This document shows, in pieces, positions 15,376-24,134 of a DNA stretch of 64,000 bases. The translations under genes and the position numbers were made by a program. The notes beneath the pieces were generated by a model. The model saw only the letters and a list, made by a program, of their open reading frames with translations. It was not told where the DNA came from and searched no databases. Source of the stretch: a virus; IMG/VR virus record IMGVR_UViG_3300008267_000780, positions 1-64,000 of that record. The stretch is one strand, 5' to 3'. Positions within the stretch are counted from its first letter, which is position 1. Each line of letters starts with the position of its first letter.

Positions 15376-16736
15376 AAATAAGTCAAAGCGCGTTCAAAAC
15401 GCTACAGGAAATACTAAAAAATTTACAAATTGCAAGCACCAATGGTGCCAAAGTTCAGAACCTTTTGGTTCTACAAAATCCAATTATTCCCGATACTTTT
15501 TTCATCAAGTATGACATTGAATATATGTCAGCGGGTGAAAGAAAATTCGAGCCAAGGCTTACTCAAGTTGACGATGCGGGTCAGCCGATGGATATTAATG
15601 ACCAATTTGATAACGTGTATCAGAGATACGCAAGTCCAAATTGGGGAGCCATCGAATATAAAGATGTTCCATCCTACAGCAAAACAAGTGTAGGGACTAC
15701 GGGAGATGCGTATATAATAAGACAATTTCTCAAACAGTTTTTTCCATTTATAAAAACATCTGTTAATAAATCAAGCCGCTCTGTCAGAGTTAAACTTCAA
15801 GAATTTCAGATAAATTTTATTTGGGAAGAAAATGGTACTCGGAAAAATTTTTTACTTGATGCCAAGCAATTGGACAATATTTTACAGCCCCTATTTGAAG
15901 GTCAAGGGTTTGACGGGATGACAGATTCGTCTTATACAAAGCCTTTGCCGAAAATGTATAATGATGAGGGTTTTGAAGTGAGTTATGGGTACATATATTT
16001 ATTTGTTGACCCTGAGAATCTTAAAAATACTTACGAAGTAGGACTTGACGATTATACTATAACAAAAAAAGGAGTTCGGTCATATCGCTCTAAAGTGGCA
16101 AATGATGGTTCTCAATTGAGGTTTGAGATGCCTGAAAATACCTTTAATTTCATCAAAGGTTTTGCAGGTGCAAATAGTAATGCATCATCACAGACGACCA
16201 ATCAAAGTGATTTAGTGACTTTGGAAAGAGGTGAAGAAAATCAAAATATGACGGATAACGGAGAATCTTTAACGACTTTGGAACAAGAAATAATTGATTT
16301 TTTGGCAGACAAGAATTTGGGTGTGGAGTTGATTAGAATCCGTAATTTTTTCTTAGAGACTACAAATTATGTCGACAGTGATGTTAATCGTGCGATAAGT
16401 GATTTGCTTCAAAAAGAATTAATCAATAATAACCAAAGTAGTAATAGTGGATTATTATATATTCTTACTCCAAAAGGTAAATCATATATTACACCAAAAC
16501 AACCCTCTTTAGATAATCAAAATGACCCTGACCAAATCGTATTTGATAGCAAAAATAAAAGTACATTGACAACAGGCGATATTGCTGCGATTGAGTTTAT
16601 TACACAAAATTATACCATTTTAAAAGATATGGAGAAAGAGTCTCCTGAATTATACAATGGTATTTCTGAGGGGTTAAGATTGATAATGAGCCTAACCAAA
16701 GACGGCACGGGTCAACTCGAGCCTTTCAAACCTTAG
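15372..16736 (+). CDS. Winged-helix protein of the MoxR operon
   Basis: This 454-aa protein has an N-terminal 260-residue beta-rich domain I do not recognise (FFIKYDIEYMSAGERKFEPR, then RSVRVKLQEFQINFIWEENG). From about residue 300 there is a winged-helix module: LTTLEQEIIDFLADKNLGVE, then VDSDVNRAISDLLQKELI and YILTPKGKSYI. A helical tail follows. The module has the same build as those in the 835-aa and 464-aa proteins of this operon. It overlaps the gene before by ATGA. Confidence 0.68.
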   Translation: MKISQSAFKTLQEILKNLQIASTNGAKVQNLLVLQNPIIPDTFFIKYDIEYMSAGERKFEPRLTQVDDAGQPMDINDQFDNVYQRYASPNWGAIEYKDVPSYSKTSVGTTGDAYIIRQFLKQFFPFIKTSVNKSSRSVRVKLQEFQINFIWEENGTRKNFLLDAKQLDNILQPLFEGQGFDGMTDSSYTKPLPKMYNDEGFEVSYGYIYLFVDPENLKNTYEVGLDDYTITKKGVRSYRSKVANDGSQLRFEMPENTFNFIKGFAGANSNASSQTTNQSDLVTLERGEENQNMTDNGESLTTLEQEIIDFLADKNLGVELIRIRNFFLETTNYVDSDVNRAISDLLQKELINNNQSSNSGLLYILTPKGKSYITPKQPSLDNQNDPDQIVFDSKNKSTLTTGDIAAIEFITQNYTILKDMEKESPELYNGISEGLRLIMSLTKDGTGQLEPFKP

Positions 16737-16741
16737 ATGAT

Positions 16742-18136
16742 TTGGAACTCAATGATGACGAATTAGGCGATGTTGATTTGACCGAATTCGATGAATTATC
16801 TGATTTTGTTGAGTCTGAATTAATGCCGAGTCCTTCACAAAATGACCGTCTTTATGCAATCTTGAAAACTGTGGAATTGATGCAGTTGACAGATAAATTA
16901 ATTATTTCAACCAAGAAAATATTGGAATCAGTAAATTTCAATAATCAACAAAAGTACACTTTGCAAGAAATAGATGTTTTGGAAGACAACGGTTTTATGG
17001 AAAGGTCATCGATTGGTATAACTCTTTCAACCAAGGGGCAAGACTTCATAAATGAATATGAATTAAAAAACAAACAAGTTCCCTCATCAATAATTTTAAC
17101 TTTACCTGTTGATATTGAAAACTTGGATGCTCTTCAAAAGAATATTTTGATGATTTTGGATAAACCGCCTGCTCAAGGCAAAGGCACATTATATAATGAA
17201 ATGGACCAATCTGAAATATGGGCAGAAGTCGACGAGACAATTGCAAATGAATATCTCAGAAATGATGTTAAATATGCATTGGATGTTTTGATTGGATTGA
17301 AATTGGTGACAGAATTAAATCACGTACCCGTAGAATATAGGTTGACCGATGATAAAAGAACAAGTGAAATTATAGCAAACATAAAAAATGAATTATCCCC
17401 GTTGACTCCAACAGTGGAAAAAATACTGCGAATTTTATACCGCTTCACGGGTAAATTATCCGCTGATAATATCAAAGATGATTTATCAAATATGAACATT
17501 ATTCTTCCCCACAAAGCAATATTTAGTCGTTTAATTGCCTTGCGAGATAGGGGATTAGTTCGAGAAATTAATACATCTTATGGAGGTATTGTGTGGCAAA
17601 TTACACCGTTAGGTAACGAATATGTTGACAAACTACCAAAAGAAAAAACAGGCCGACAAATCAGAGAAGAAGAAAAACAAGCGAAAATTGAAAAAGACTT
17701 CGGTTCGCTTGACTATGATTTTTACTTGGTTTTAAAAATTTTAAATGACACTATGGGGATGTTAACTGCAGGAACCGTAACAACAATTCTTCAACAGCAA
17801 TTTAATAAAAAACCAAAGTGGGATGAATTTGCTGTTCTCTCCAAACTTCGTGGATTATTGTCGATGGGATTGGCTTTAGAAGATATTCAAAATTCAACTG
17901 AATATTTTGAAATCAGTGATTATGGAGAAGACGTTTTTAAATATTTGAGCGAACAGGAAAGCAAAGGATTATATCCAAAATCAAAACCAACAGAACAGAC
18001 TGTTGCTGTGCGTCCATCACCGACGGAAAGTGCAACCCTTAATTCTGTTGGGACCATTAAAAAAGGTAACGATGGAAACAATTGGGAAGTCAAAGAGAGT
18101 TCCAAAGGTGTAAAGCGTTGGGTAAAAATTAAATAA
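16742..18136 (+). CDS. Protein made of four winged-helix modules
   Basis: This 464-aa protein has at least four consecutive winged-helix-like modules, each closing with a strand-wing-strand such as GITLSTKGQDFI, VEYRLTDDKRT, GIVWQITPLGNEYV and YFEISDYGEDVF. A basic tail, KGVKRWVKIK, ends it. There is no usable ATG at the beginning. TTG 16742 lies 6 nt after the previous TAG and suggests termination-reinitiation. A frameshift from the 454-aa gene is an alternative, but no slippery heptamer is visible. Repeated winged helices suggest a DNA- or protein-binding scaffold for the MoxR machine. Confidence 0.65.
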   Translation: MELNDDELGDVDLTEFDELSDFVESELMPSPSQNDRLYAILKTVELMQLTDKLIISTKKILESVNFNNQQKYTLQEIDVLEDNGFMERSSIGITLSTKGQDFINEYELKNKQVPSSIILTLPVDIENLDALQKNILMILDKPPAQGKGTLYNEMDQSEIWAEVDETIANEYLRNDVKYALDVLIGLKLVTELNHVPVEYRLTDDKRTSEIIANIKNELSPLTPTVEKILRILYRFTGKLSADNIKDDLSNMNIILPHKAIFSRLIALRDRGLVREINTSYGGIVWQITPLGNEYVDKLPKEKTGRQIREEEKQAKIEKDFGSLDYDFYLVLKILNDTMGMLTAGTVTTILQQQFNKKPKWDEFAVLSKLRGLLSMGLALEDIQNSTEYFEISDYGEDVFKYLSEQESKGLYPKSKPTEQTVAVRPSPTESATLNSVGTIKKGNDGNNWEVKESSKGVKRWVKIK

Positions 18137-18155
18137 ATAACAAAAAAATACGAAT

Positions 18156-21100
18156 ATGAATAATCAAGCAAAAATTAAACTTGAGAAAATAAAGAAACTG
18201 AAACTCCCTGAAAAAGTTAGGGCTACAGCGGACAAAATCGAACAAGGTTTGTCAAGTGCAGACGCGGCTACTCAAAAGAAGGCTGAAGATGCATTGAATA
18301 AACTTTATACGCAAATTAAAGCAGTCGCGGCCAAACAGCGTGAAGAAAAAACGGAAAAAGAAGTCAATGAAAAGACGATTGTTCCGCAGAATTCAGACAT
18401 CGCGGCTCCTGAAGCCAAAAAAGAGTTGACAAAAAAAACGACTGTTGCAGATGACGTAATAGACAAGGCATTAAAAAACGACCCTGAACTTGCGGGATTT
18501 GGACGCTCTGATAAGCGTAGAGACGCAGGTAGAAAGGCTCTTCCCGCAGGAAGGCGTGTTGCACGAAAAGGATGGTCCAATCAGTTTGGTAAGTCGGACG
18601 GTGGTCGCGTTTATTATGAAAACCGTGAAAATCGTAAAGACCGTAAAAGCCCTTCATACAAGTCAGGATACCCATACTTGGCAAAAGGGGGTAAAATTCA
18701 CCCTATGGATGACGAAGACGGAACTTTTTATGTAAACCTTTACAAAACCAAAGGAGACCAAATGATGTCAGTTGATGAGCGCGAATACAGTTCTAAAGCA
18801 TCCGCTATGACCTACGCGATGATGAAGCGCGACTTTATGAAAGAGGGTGAAAGCATATTCGTGATGAATGATGACGGTGATGTGTTATACACATCTATAG
18901 GCACAAAAAAGATGGCTATGGGTGGTAAATTCCCTTATCAAAACGCTCAAGTTGGTGACAGTGCTCGAGTTATTCTTGACAACAAAATGGGAACCATTAT
19001 GGTCACATATGGTCGTCGTTTCCATTTAAAGTTTCCTGATGGTACGGAAAAGACTTATTCGGCTGAAGAATTGGAATTTTATCCTGATGATAATGTGATG
19101 GCCAAAGGTGGTGAATTGAAAAAAGGCGATAAAATTGTCGTGCTTGGTACGGAATTTGAATTTGTACGATATGAAATGGATTCAAGCCAAGGATATGACG
19201 AAGAACGTGTAATATTGAAAAATGAAAATGGTATTCGCTCTTATCCTAAAGATATGGTCGAAGCATATTCCCAATACGAAATGGCCAAAGGCGGCTATAT
19301 GGCGAAAGGTGGTTCCGTATTAAAACCAATAAAAATTTTAATAAAAAACCTTGACGGCAAAATTGTGTATACAACTACAAGTAGTAACAAAGCCGCAGAT
19401 TACTTAGTCCTTCACGATAGAGATAATTTGACTGTAGAAACTGAAGATGGCGAAGTAATATTCGCAAATGGTCAATATATGGCCGATGGTGGATATATTC
19501 CGTATGATGGGGCAATGAATTCGTTTAGAGATTTTCAAGTTTATGTAAAACAACGAATTTCAGAATATCCTGAATTGAAGGAAGAAATTTTGGAGTTTTA
19601 TTATCTTGCACAAAGTGAAATTGAAGAAGGGGGCTCTACGTATAGTGAAATAAGTAGAGGTTTTGAGGATATTGAAGACATAATTCGAGAACAAAAAATG
19701 GCCAAAGGTGGCTATATGGCTGAGGGAGAAAACTATGAGTATGTAAATACGTTCAAGCGTTTTGATAGCAATGTGCCCGTTCCTGATGAGGATTTTAAAA
19801 AATTGGTGGATGCTTATCACAAACAACTTTCGGGTGATAAACTTGCCGTTTCCAAGTATAAGGTTTTGAAACTTCAAATGGGCAACTATTTGGGTCATAA
19901 AACAGTTGAAGAAATGGAAGCGTACATTGAAAAAACCCACAATGCTCACAAAATGGCCAAAGGTGGCTATGTTGATATCGAAGCAAAATTAATCAAAGAA
20001 TTGCAAAAATTACAACGCGATTTAAATAGCAACAGATTAAATACCTATAGAGAAGGAGATAATTCTGATGCCGAAAAGGCTCGACAGAGAGAGCGCGAAT
20101 CTAAACTTGTTAGGTTCAATGAAATTTTAGAATTGCTTCGTGAAAACGACGCGAAGAAAATGGCCAAAGGTGGTACAATTAACAAACTCAAAGCCGATTC
20201 ATACGCTTACGGTTTTATGGAAGATTTTGATAAAACGAGAAGGATTGTCAAGATGAATTTTGGGGATGATACAAGAAAAGAATTTGAAAAAATAGTAAAG
20301 TCTAAGTTCTCTAAACACAAAGTATTTGAAGATGGTGGCTATATGGCTGATGGTGGGGCAATCAAGGGGTCAAATCCATCAACGGGTGAAAAATTTGGGG
20401 TGGTAATAGGCTCATTAAAAAAAGAAGATGGACTTACAACTTTGACAATTCGGAGTAGTTATTCAGCAAGAATCAAATCGTATGAATTAACTTTTGATGA
20501 AAAAGGATTTTTAAGGTCGATTGGGGATTTTGGTCATACTATTGATGGAACTTACCCTGATATGAAGGGTGGTCATTTAAGTGTAAAAAATGTCGATGCT
20601 GACAACAAAAAAGAAAGTATAGACGCACTTGCCAAAATAACAAGCCCATCTTTTGCCAAAAAAGTTTATGATTATGTACAAGAAGAAAAAATGGCAAAAG
20701 GTGGACCAACGGGCGATTACACCAATAGAAGGGACTTGAAATTAATCGTTATTAAAAACCCCAATAAGAGCGGGTCAAAGGATTATTTAACAATTGATAA
20801 AAAGGATTTCCTTGACGGGTTGCACAAATTTGAAGGTGGTGGTAGTTTGTCGAAAGGCTACACCTACATCAAAAGAGCCGATGTTAATCAAGTTGCCTAT
20901 TACGATAAGAATGGCAAGACACAAATTGAGTTCAAACCTAAGAATGGATTTTGGGTGAGCAAAAAAGCACTTGTGGATGCGGGGATGAACGAAAGTAAAG
21001 CCGAACCTAAAAAGACAAGTTTAAATTTTGGCACTACATCAATGCGTAAAACATCAAGTGGTTGGATTGCCAAAAACAAGGTTTCTAATTATAAGGGTTA

Positions 21101-21923
21101 CGATTGGGAAATCACTACGATGAAGAGTATGCGTGGCGATTTGGTTAGTACCGCAGTCGGTGGGAAAAATGAAAAAAGTGGTAGTGGGTACACGATGTTT
21201 ACCTATGTTATGTACCAAGACCCGAATGTTCGTTTGATAACATCAAAGCCATCAAGAATTACCGAAAAGGTTACTTTGGAACAACAAGAGAAAGCATTAA
21301 AAGAGTTTGAAACCAAGGTTACGGATAAATGGTATGCCGATGGTGGTAAAATTGGCTTTGAAGCCCTTTCCAAAAAAGTAGCGTCGCGATACGCAGGTAA
21401 AAAAGTTCAGCCCAAATATCAAGGCGAATATGGAAAGACTTACGATAAGGCTGAAGCAAAGGAAGTTGGCGACAAAGTAGCGGCAAAAGTTTATCGTATG
21501 CAGCAAGGTAAAATGGCTATGGGTGGTAAAATTGAACTTCCTTACGAATTAGACAAATATTTTACCAAGCCTGCAGGGACAATTGAAGTGGAAATGAGTA
21601 AGTTAATTCCTATTCGTGCACGAAAGGAAGGTATTGAAAATGCAGAAGTGTATATGAAGAAGGCTTACGATGGTAAAATGTCCAAGCGTAAACCTATTGA
21701 AATTTACAAAACGCGCAATAAAAAATATCGCGTGAACGATGGTAACAGTACCTATGCTGTGGCTAAAAAGAATGGTTGGGAAACTATTTATGCAACTGTA
21801 GTTTCCAATCCTAATGTCTCAAAACGTGCCGAAAAAAGTACATTTGCAATAGCAAAAGAAATCAGAAAAGAAGGCGAAAAATGGAGTGATGCTGTAAAAA
21901 GAGTAAAGGAAAACAGAAAATGA
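18156..21923 (+). CDS. MAKGG-punctuated polyvalent protein with C-terminal ParB-like domain
   Basis: This 1255-aa protein has a helical, basic N-terminus (1-170). At least twelve M-A-x-G-G or variant motifs follow, at about residues 175, 253, 315, 376, 382, 442, 515, 600, 669, 730, 846 and 1120. Small domains lie between them, some SH3/KOW-like (VGDSARVILDNKMGTIMVTY) and some helical. The end (about 1130-1255) looks like a ParB/sulfiredoxin-type domain: IEVEMSKLIPIRARKEGIEN, then KPIEIYKTRNKKYRVNDGNS and TYAVAKKNGW. The motifs may be cleavage sites of a polyprotein or fixed linkers. It overlaps the RelA/SpoT gene by ATGA. Confidence 0.75.
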   Translation: MNNQAKIKLEKIKKLKLPEKVRATADKIEQGLSSADAATQKKAEDALNKLYTQIKAVAAKQREEKTEKEVNEKTIVPQNSDIAAPEAKKELTKKTTVADDVIDKALKNDPELAGFGRSDKRRDAGRKALPAGRRVARKGWSNQFGKSDGGRVYYENRENRKDRKSPSYKSGYPYLAKGGKIHPMDDEDGTFYVNLYKTKGDQMMSVDEREYSSKASAMTYAMMKRDFMKEGESIFVMNDDGDVLYTSIGTKKMAMGGKFPYQNAQVGDSARVILDNKMGTIMVTYGRRFHLKFPDGTEKTYSAEELEFYPDDNVMAKGGELKKGDKIVVLGTEFEFVRYEMDSSQGYDEERVILKNENGIRSYPKDMVEAYSQYEMAKGGYMAKGGSVLKPIKILIKNLDGKIVYTTTSSNKAADYLVLHDRDNLTVETEDGEVIFANGQYMADGGYIPYDGAMNSFRDFQVYVKQRISEYPELKEEILEFYYLAQSEIEEGGSTYSEISRGFEDIEDIIREQKMAKGGYMAEGENYEYVNTFKRFDSNVPVPDEDFKKLVDAYHKQLSGDKLAVSKYKVLKLQMGNYLGHKTVEEMEAYIEKTHNAHKMAKGGYVDIEAKLIKELQKLQRDLNSNRLNTYREGDNSDAEKARQRERESKLVRFNEILELLRENDAKKMAKGGTINKLKADSYAYGFMEDFDKTRRIVKMNFGDDTRKEFEKIVKSKFSKHKVFEDGGYMADGGAIKGSNPSTGEKFGVVIGSLKKEDGLTTLTIRSSYSARIKSYELTFDEKGFLRSIGDFGHTIDGTYPDMKGGHLSVKNVDADNKKESIDALAKITSPSFAKKVYDYVQEEKMAKGGPTGDYTNRRDLKLIVIKNPNKSGSKDYLTIDKKDFLDGLHKFEGGGSLSKGYTYIKRADVNQVAYYDKNGKTQIEFKPKNGFWVSKKALVDAGMNESKAEPKKTSLNFGTTSMRKTSSGWIAKNKVSNYKGYDWEITTMKSMRGDLVSTAVGGKNEKSGSGYTMFTYVMYQDPNVRLITSKPSRITEKVTLEQQEKALKEFETKVTDKWYADGGKIGFEALSKKVASRYAGKKVQPKYQGEYGKTYDKAEAKEVGDKVAAKVYRMQQGKMAMGGKIELPYELDKYFTKPAGTIEVEMSKLIPIRARKEGIENAEVYMKKAYDGKMSKRKPIEIYKTRNKKYRVNDGNSTYAVAKKNGWETIYATVVSNPNVSKRAEKSTFAIAKEIRKEGEKWSDAVKRVKENRK

Positions 21924-23035
21924 AACTATTAAAATTAACCAAACAGGAAGTTGCAAAACTTCAAAAGCAATACAAATTTGGGTCTGATTTATCCAAGCAA
22001 GACGTAGTAGTCAAAATATTTAACCCTTATGGTAGGGGAAGATGGTATTTGGTAAATCAAGACCCTAAGGACCCTGATTACATTTGGGCGATTGTAGATT
22101 TAGGGATGGGACCTGAAGTTGGCTCAGTGAGTTTGAGCGAACTGCAGAACCTGCGAATGCCTGTATATGGGTATAAATTCCCGTTGGAAAAAGACAGATT
22201 TACACAACGAAATGCTGTCGAAGTTTTTGAAGGATTGCAGCGCGGCAATTATTTTGCAGATGGTGGAGAAATCAAAGTAGAAGTTGCTCAAAAAGACATT
22301 TACAACAAAAATCATTACAAAGGTATATTCCAAGATTCCGACAAAGACGGTGTTCCTGACATTGATGATGCACAACCGAAAAATCCAAAATTACAGGGAG
22401 AGGTTGAAGAGTTGAAGTTCTCTCAAGTGTTTGATAGGCTAATAAAAACGAAAAGGTCTTTGGACAAAATTATGAGGGCGGCTATCTCAAAACTCAAGGT
22501 GATTTCCCCTGTAGGAAGTACGATTTATGCTCGAACCAAAACGCCTTATTCCATAATCAACAAATTGATTAATAAAAAGTCTACGAGCCTTGAAAGAAGC
22601 AAATTGGGTGATGTTGAAGGTTTGACGGATTTAATTGGAACCACAGTAGTTGTCAAAAATTTGAGTGGTATCGAACAGGTATCAAAAGAATTAGACAAAG
22701 GCGCATTGGGTGAAATATTGGAAAAAAAAGATTATTACGAAAACCCAAAAGCGGGTTATCGTGCAATTCACTACATCACCATTTTTGAGGGTGTTGCTAT
22801 TGAAGTGCAATTGAAAACTTATCGTCAAAAAGAAATCAATGAGGCCTCTCACCAAGCGTACAAATACGAAAATCTTGAAGCGGACCGTTTGTTGTATTTG
22901 ACCAATTTGGCGAATGAGGCTGATATGGGAGACCGAAAAGCCCAAATAGAAATTGACAAAATTTTCCTCGATAAAAAAGCCTTAAAGGAATCTTTGTACA
23001 AAGACAAAGTCAGAGGAAATAAATTACCTTCGTAA
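21920..23035 (+). CDS. RelA/SpoT-domain nucleotidyltransferase-like protein
   Basis: This 371-aa protein has an N-terminal domain of about 110 residues ending in the FADGGEI motif shared with the gene before. A calcium-binding loop DSDKDGVPDIDDAQ follows near residue 140 (thrombospondin type-3/dockerin style). Residues about 170-320 form a RelA/SpoT synthetase domain: TPYSIINKLINK, DVEGLTDLIGTTV with catalytic-type Asp near 237, YYENPKAGYRAIHY with Tyr near 280, and IEVQLKT with catalytic-type Glu near 295. The key residues for pyrophosphate transfer are present. It may make (p)ppGpp-like alarmones or modify tRNA as toxSAS enzymes do; the sequence cannot decide. Confidence 0.8.
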   Translation: MKLLKLTKQEVAKLQKQYKFGSDLSKQDVVVKIFNPYGRGRWYLVNQDPKDPDYIWAIVDLGMGPEVGSVSLSELQNLRMPVYGYKFPLEKDRFTQRNAVEVFEGLQRGNYFADGGEIKVEVAQKDIYNKNHYKGIFQDSDKDGVPDIDDAQPKNPKLQGEVEELKFSQVFDRLIKTKRSLDKIMRAAISKLKVISPVGSTIYARTKTPYSIINKLINKKSTSLERSKLGDVEGLTDLIGTTVVVKNLSGIEQVSKELDKGALGEILEKKDYYENPKAGYRAIHYITIFEGVAIEVQLKTYRQKEINEASHQAYKYENLEADRLLYLTNLANEADMGDRKAQIEIDKIFLDKKALKESLYKDKVRGNKLPS

Positions 23036-23049
23036 TAAAATTTACACAT

Positions 23050-23481
23050 ATGAAAAATATAACCACTATCCTACAGGAGAAAAATGTGAAAGTCGACACT
23101 TTGCCCGACAACATTCAAAGTGCAATTGAAAATTCAATGAACCTTTTCGAAGACATTCAAACTTTAGAAGACACGTTGACTGAAGAGTCTACAGATGAAG
23201 AAAAAGCAGAATTCAACGAATTAAAGGAAACCCACGAAGATTTTAACGAACAGATTCTTGGGGCAATTGACAATTTTCAAGAAGAACTTGAAGCAAAGAA
23301 AAAAGCCCAAAATAATGCAAGTCCTGCGCCTGCGCCTGCGCCTGAACCAAAACCTGCAACACCTCCATCATCAAATCCCGAACCCAAAAAAAAAGGAATT
23401 GGATTTGGTACTTTCATTATCGGAGCGGCAGTTTTGATTGTAACTGCAGGTGCTGTTAATATGATGAGAAATAAGAACTAA
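23050..23481 (+). CDS. C-terminally anchored membrane protein with proline linker
   Basis: This 143-aa protein has an acidic coiled-coil-like body (20-85). A Pro/Ala/Glu-rich stiff linker follows (about 92-114, PAPAPAPEPKPATPPSS), then a C-terminal membrane span (about 117-138) with a short basic end NMMRNKN. This is the first gene of the virion-type membrane protein cluster. It meets the next gene by TAATG. It probably stands out from the internal membrane towards the capsid or DNA (inference). Confidence 0.7.
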   Translation: MKNITTILQEKNVKVDTLPDNIQSAIENSMNLFEDIQTLEDTLTEESTDEEKAEFNELKETHEDFNEQILGAIDNFQEELEAKKKAQNNASPAPAPAPEPKPATPPSSNPEPKKKGIGFGTFIIGAAVLIVTAGAVNMMRNKN

Positions 23482-23690
23482 TGGAAAAAATACCCCAACA
23501 CTATTTTGCGTTTAATCCACAGTCTGTCCGTTGGATGGATATGGTGTTTGTTGCACCTATTATGATTTATGCGGGTGTGAAGGGGGATTTTAAACCATAT
23601 GTGAAATTTTCACTCATCGCGATTGGCTCTTTGACTTTTCTTTACAACGGCATTAATTATGTAACCAATTTGCAAAACGGAGAAAAATGA
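23481..23690 (+). CDS. Small two-span membrane protein
   Basis: This 69-aa protein has hydrophobic segments at about 18-36 (MDMVFVAPIMIYAG) and 42-61 (VKFSLIAIGSLTFLYNGINY). It starts by TAATG overlap and ends by ATGA overlap with the DUF5754 gene. No family is recognised. Its position suggests a virion membrane component. Confidence 0.65.
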   Translation: MEKIPQHYFAFNPQSVRWMDMVFVAPIMIYAGVKGDFKPYVKFSLIAIGSLTFLYNGINYVTNLQNGEK

Positions 23691-23980
23691 GTTACCGTAT
23701 TACAAGATACACTTTTGAACAGGCTAAAAAATTGGGGGTGACTGTAAAGCCGTCCACAGTTCAAGGCAAAAAGATTGATGTATTCAAGAACGGAACGAAA
23801 TTGGCCTCAGTTGGTGCTATAGGGTACAATGATTATCCAACATTTATGCGATTGGAGCGCGAGGGAAAGGTTCCTTCAGGAACAGCGAATTTGCGTCGGA
23901 AAGCATATAAAATCAGACATCAAAAAGACAGAACCGTCCGTGGAAGTAATGGATGGTACGCTGACAAATTATTATGGTAA
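23687..23980 (+). CDS. DUF5754-like protein
   Basis: This 97-aa basic protein matches by eye the DUF5754 pattern I know from phycodnaviruses and other large DNA viruses: YTFEQAKKLGVTVKPST, GKKIDVFKNGTKLASVGAIG, YNDYPTF, then RRKAYKIRHQKDR and a closing GSNGWYADKLLW. The function of the family is unknown; the high basic charge and compact size fit a nucleic-acid binder in the particle. It overlaps both neighbours (ATGA and TAATG). I am confident about the family resemblance, less so about the role. Confidence 0.8.
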   Translation: MSYRITRYTFEQAKKLGVTVKPSTVQGKKIDVFKNGTKLASVGAIGYNDYPTFMRLEREGKVPSGTANLRRKAYKIRHQKDRTVRGSNGWYADKLLW

Positions 23981-24132
23981 TGGACAAGAAATTAAAAGTA
24001 GTAATCGTGGCCTCAGTAGGTATTGCTGCAATATTGATTGGAGTGTCTTTGCTCTTTATTCAAAGGGGTATTGACCGAAAAGCAATTACAGAAGAAGACC
24101 GAAATGTTTTAAGACAAATTCGAATTTCATAA
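23980..24132 (+). CDS. 50-aa single-span membrane protein
   Basis: Hand translation from ATG 23980 (TAATG overlap) to TAA 24130-24132 gives MDKKLKVVIVASVGIAAILI and a charged tail ending LRQIRIS. The span is about residues 6-27. The next gene starts 2 nt later. Tight packing and hydrophobic pattern support it as real despite its size. Confidence 0.65.
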   Translation: MDKKLKVVIVASVGIAAILIGVSLLFIQRGIDRKAITEEDRNVLRQIRIS

Positions 24133-24134
24133 TT

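Noticed and set aside
16668-16742. Programmed -1 frameshift joining the two winged-helix genes
   Set aside because: No X XXY YYZ slippery heptamer in the overlap; a TTG start after the stop is simpler. Kept only as a question in the findings.
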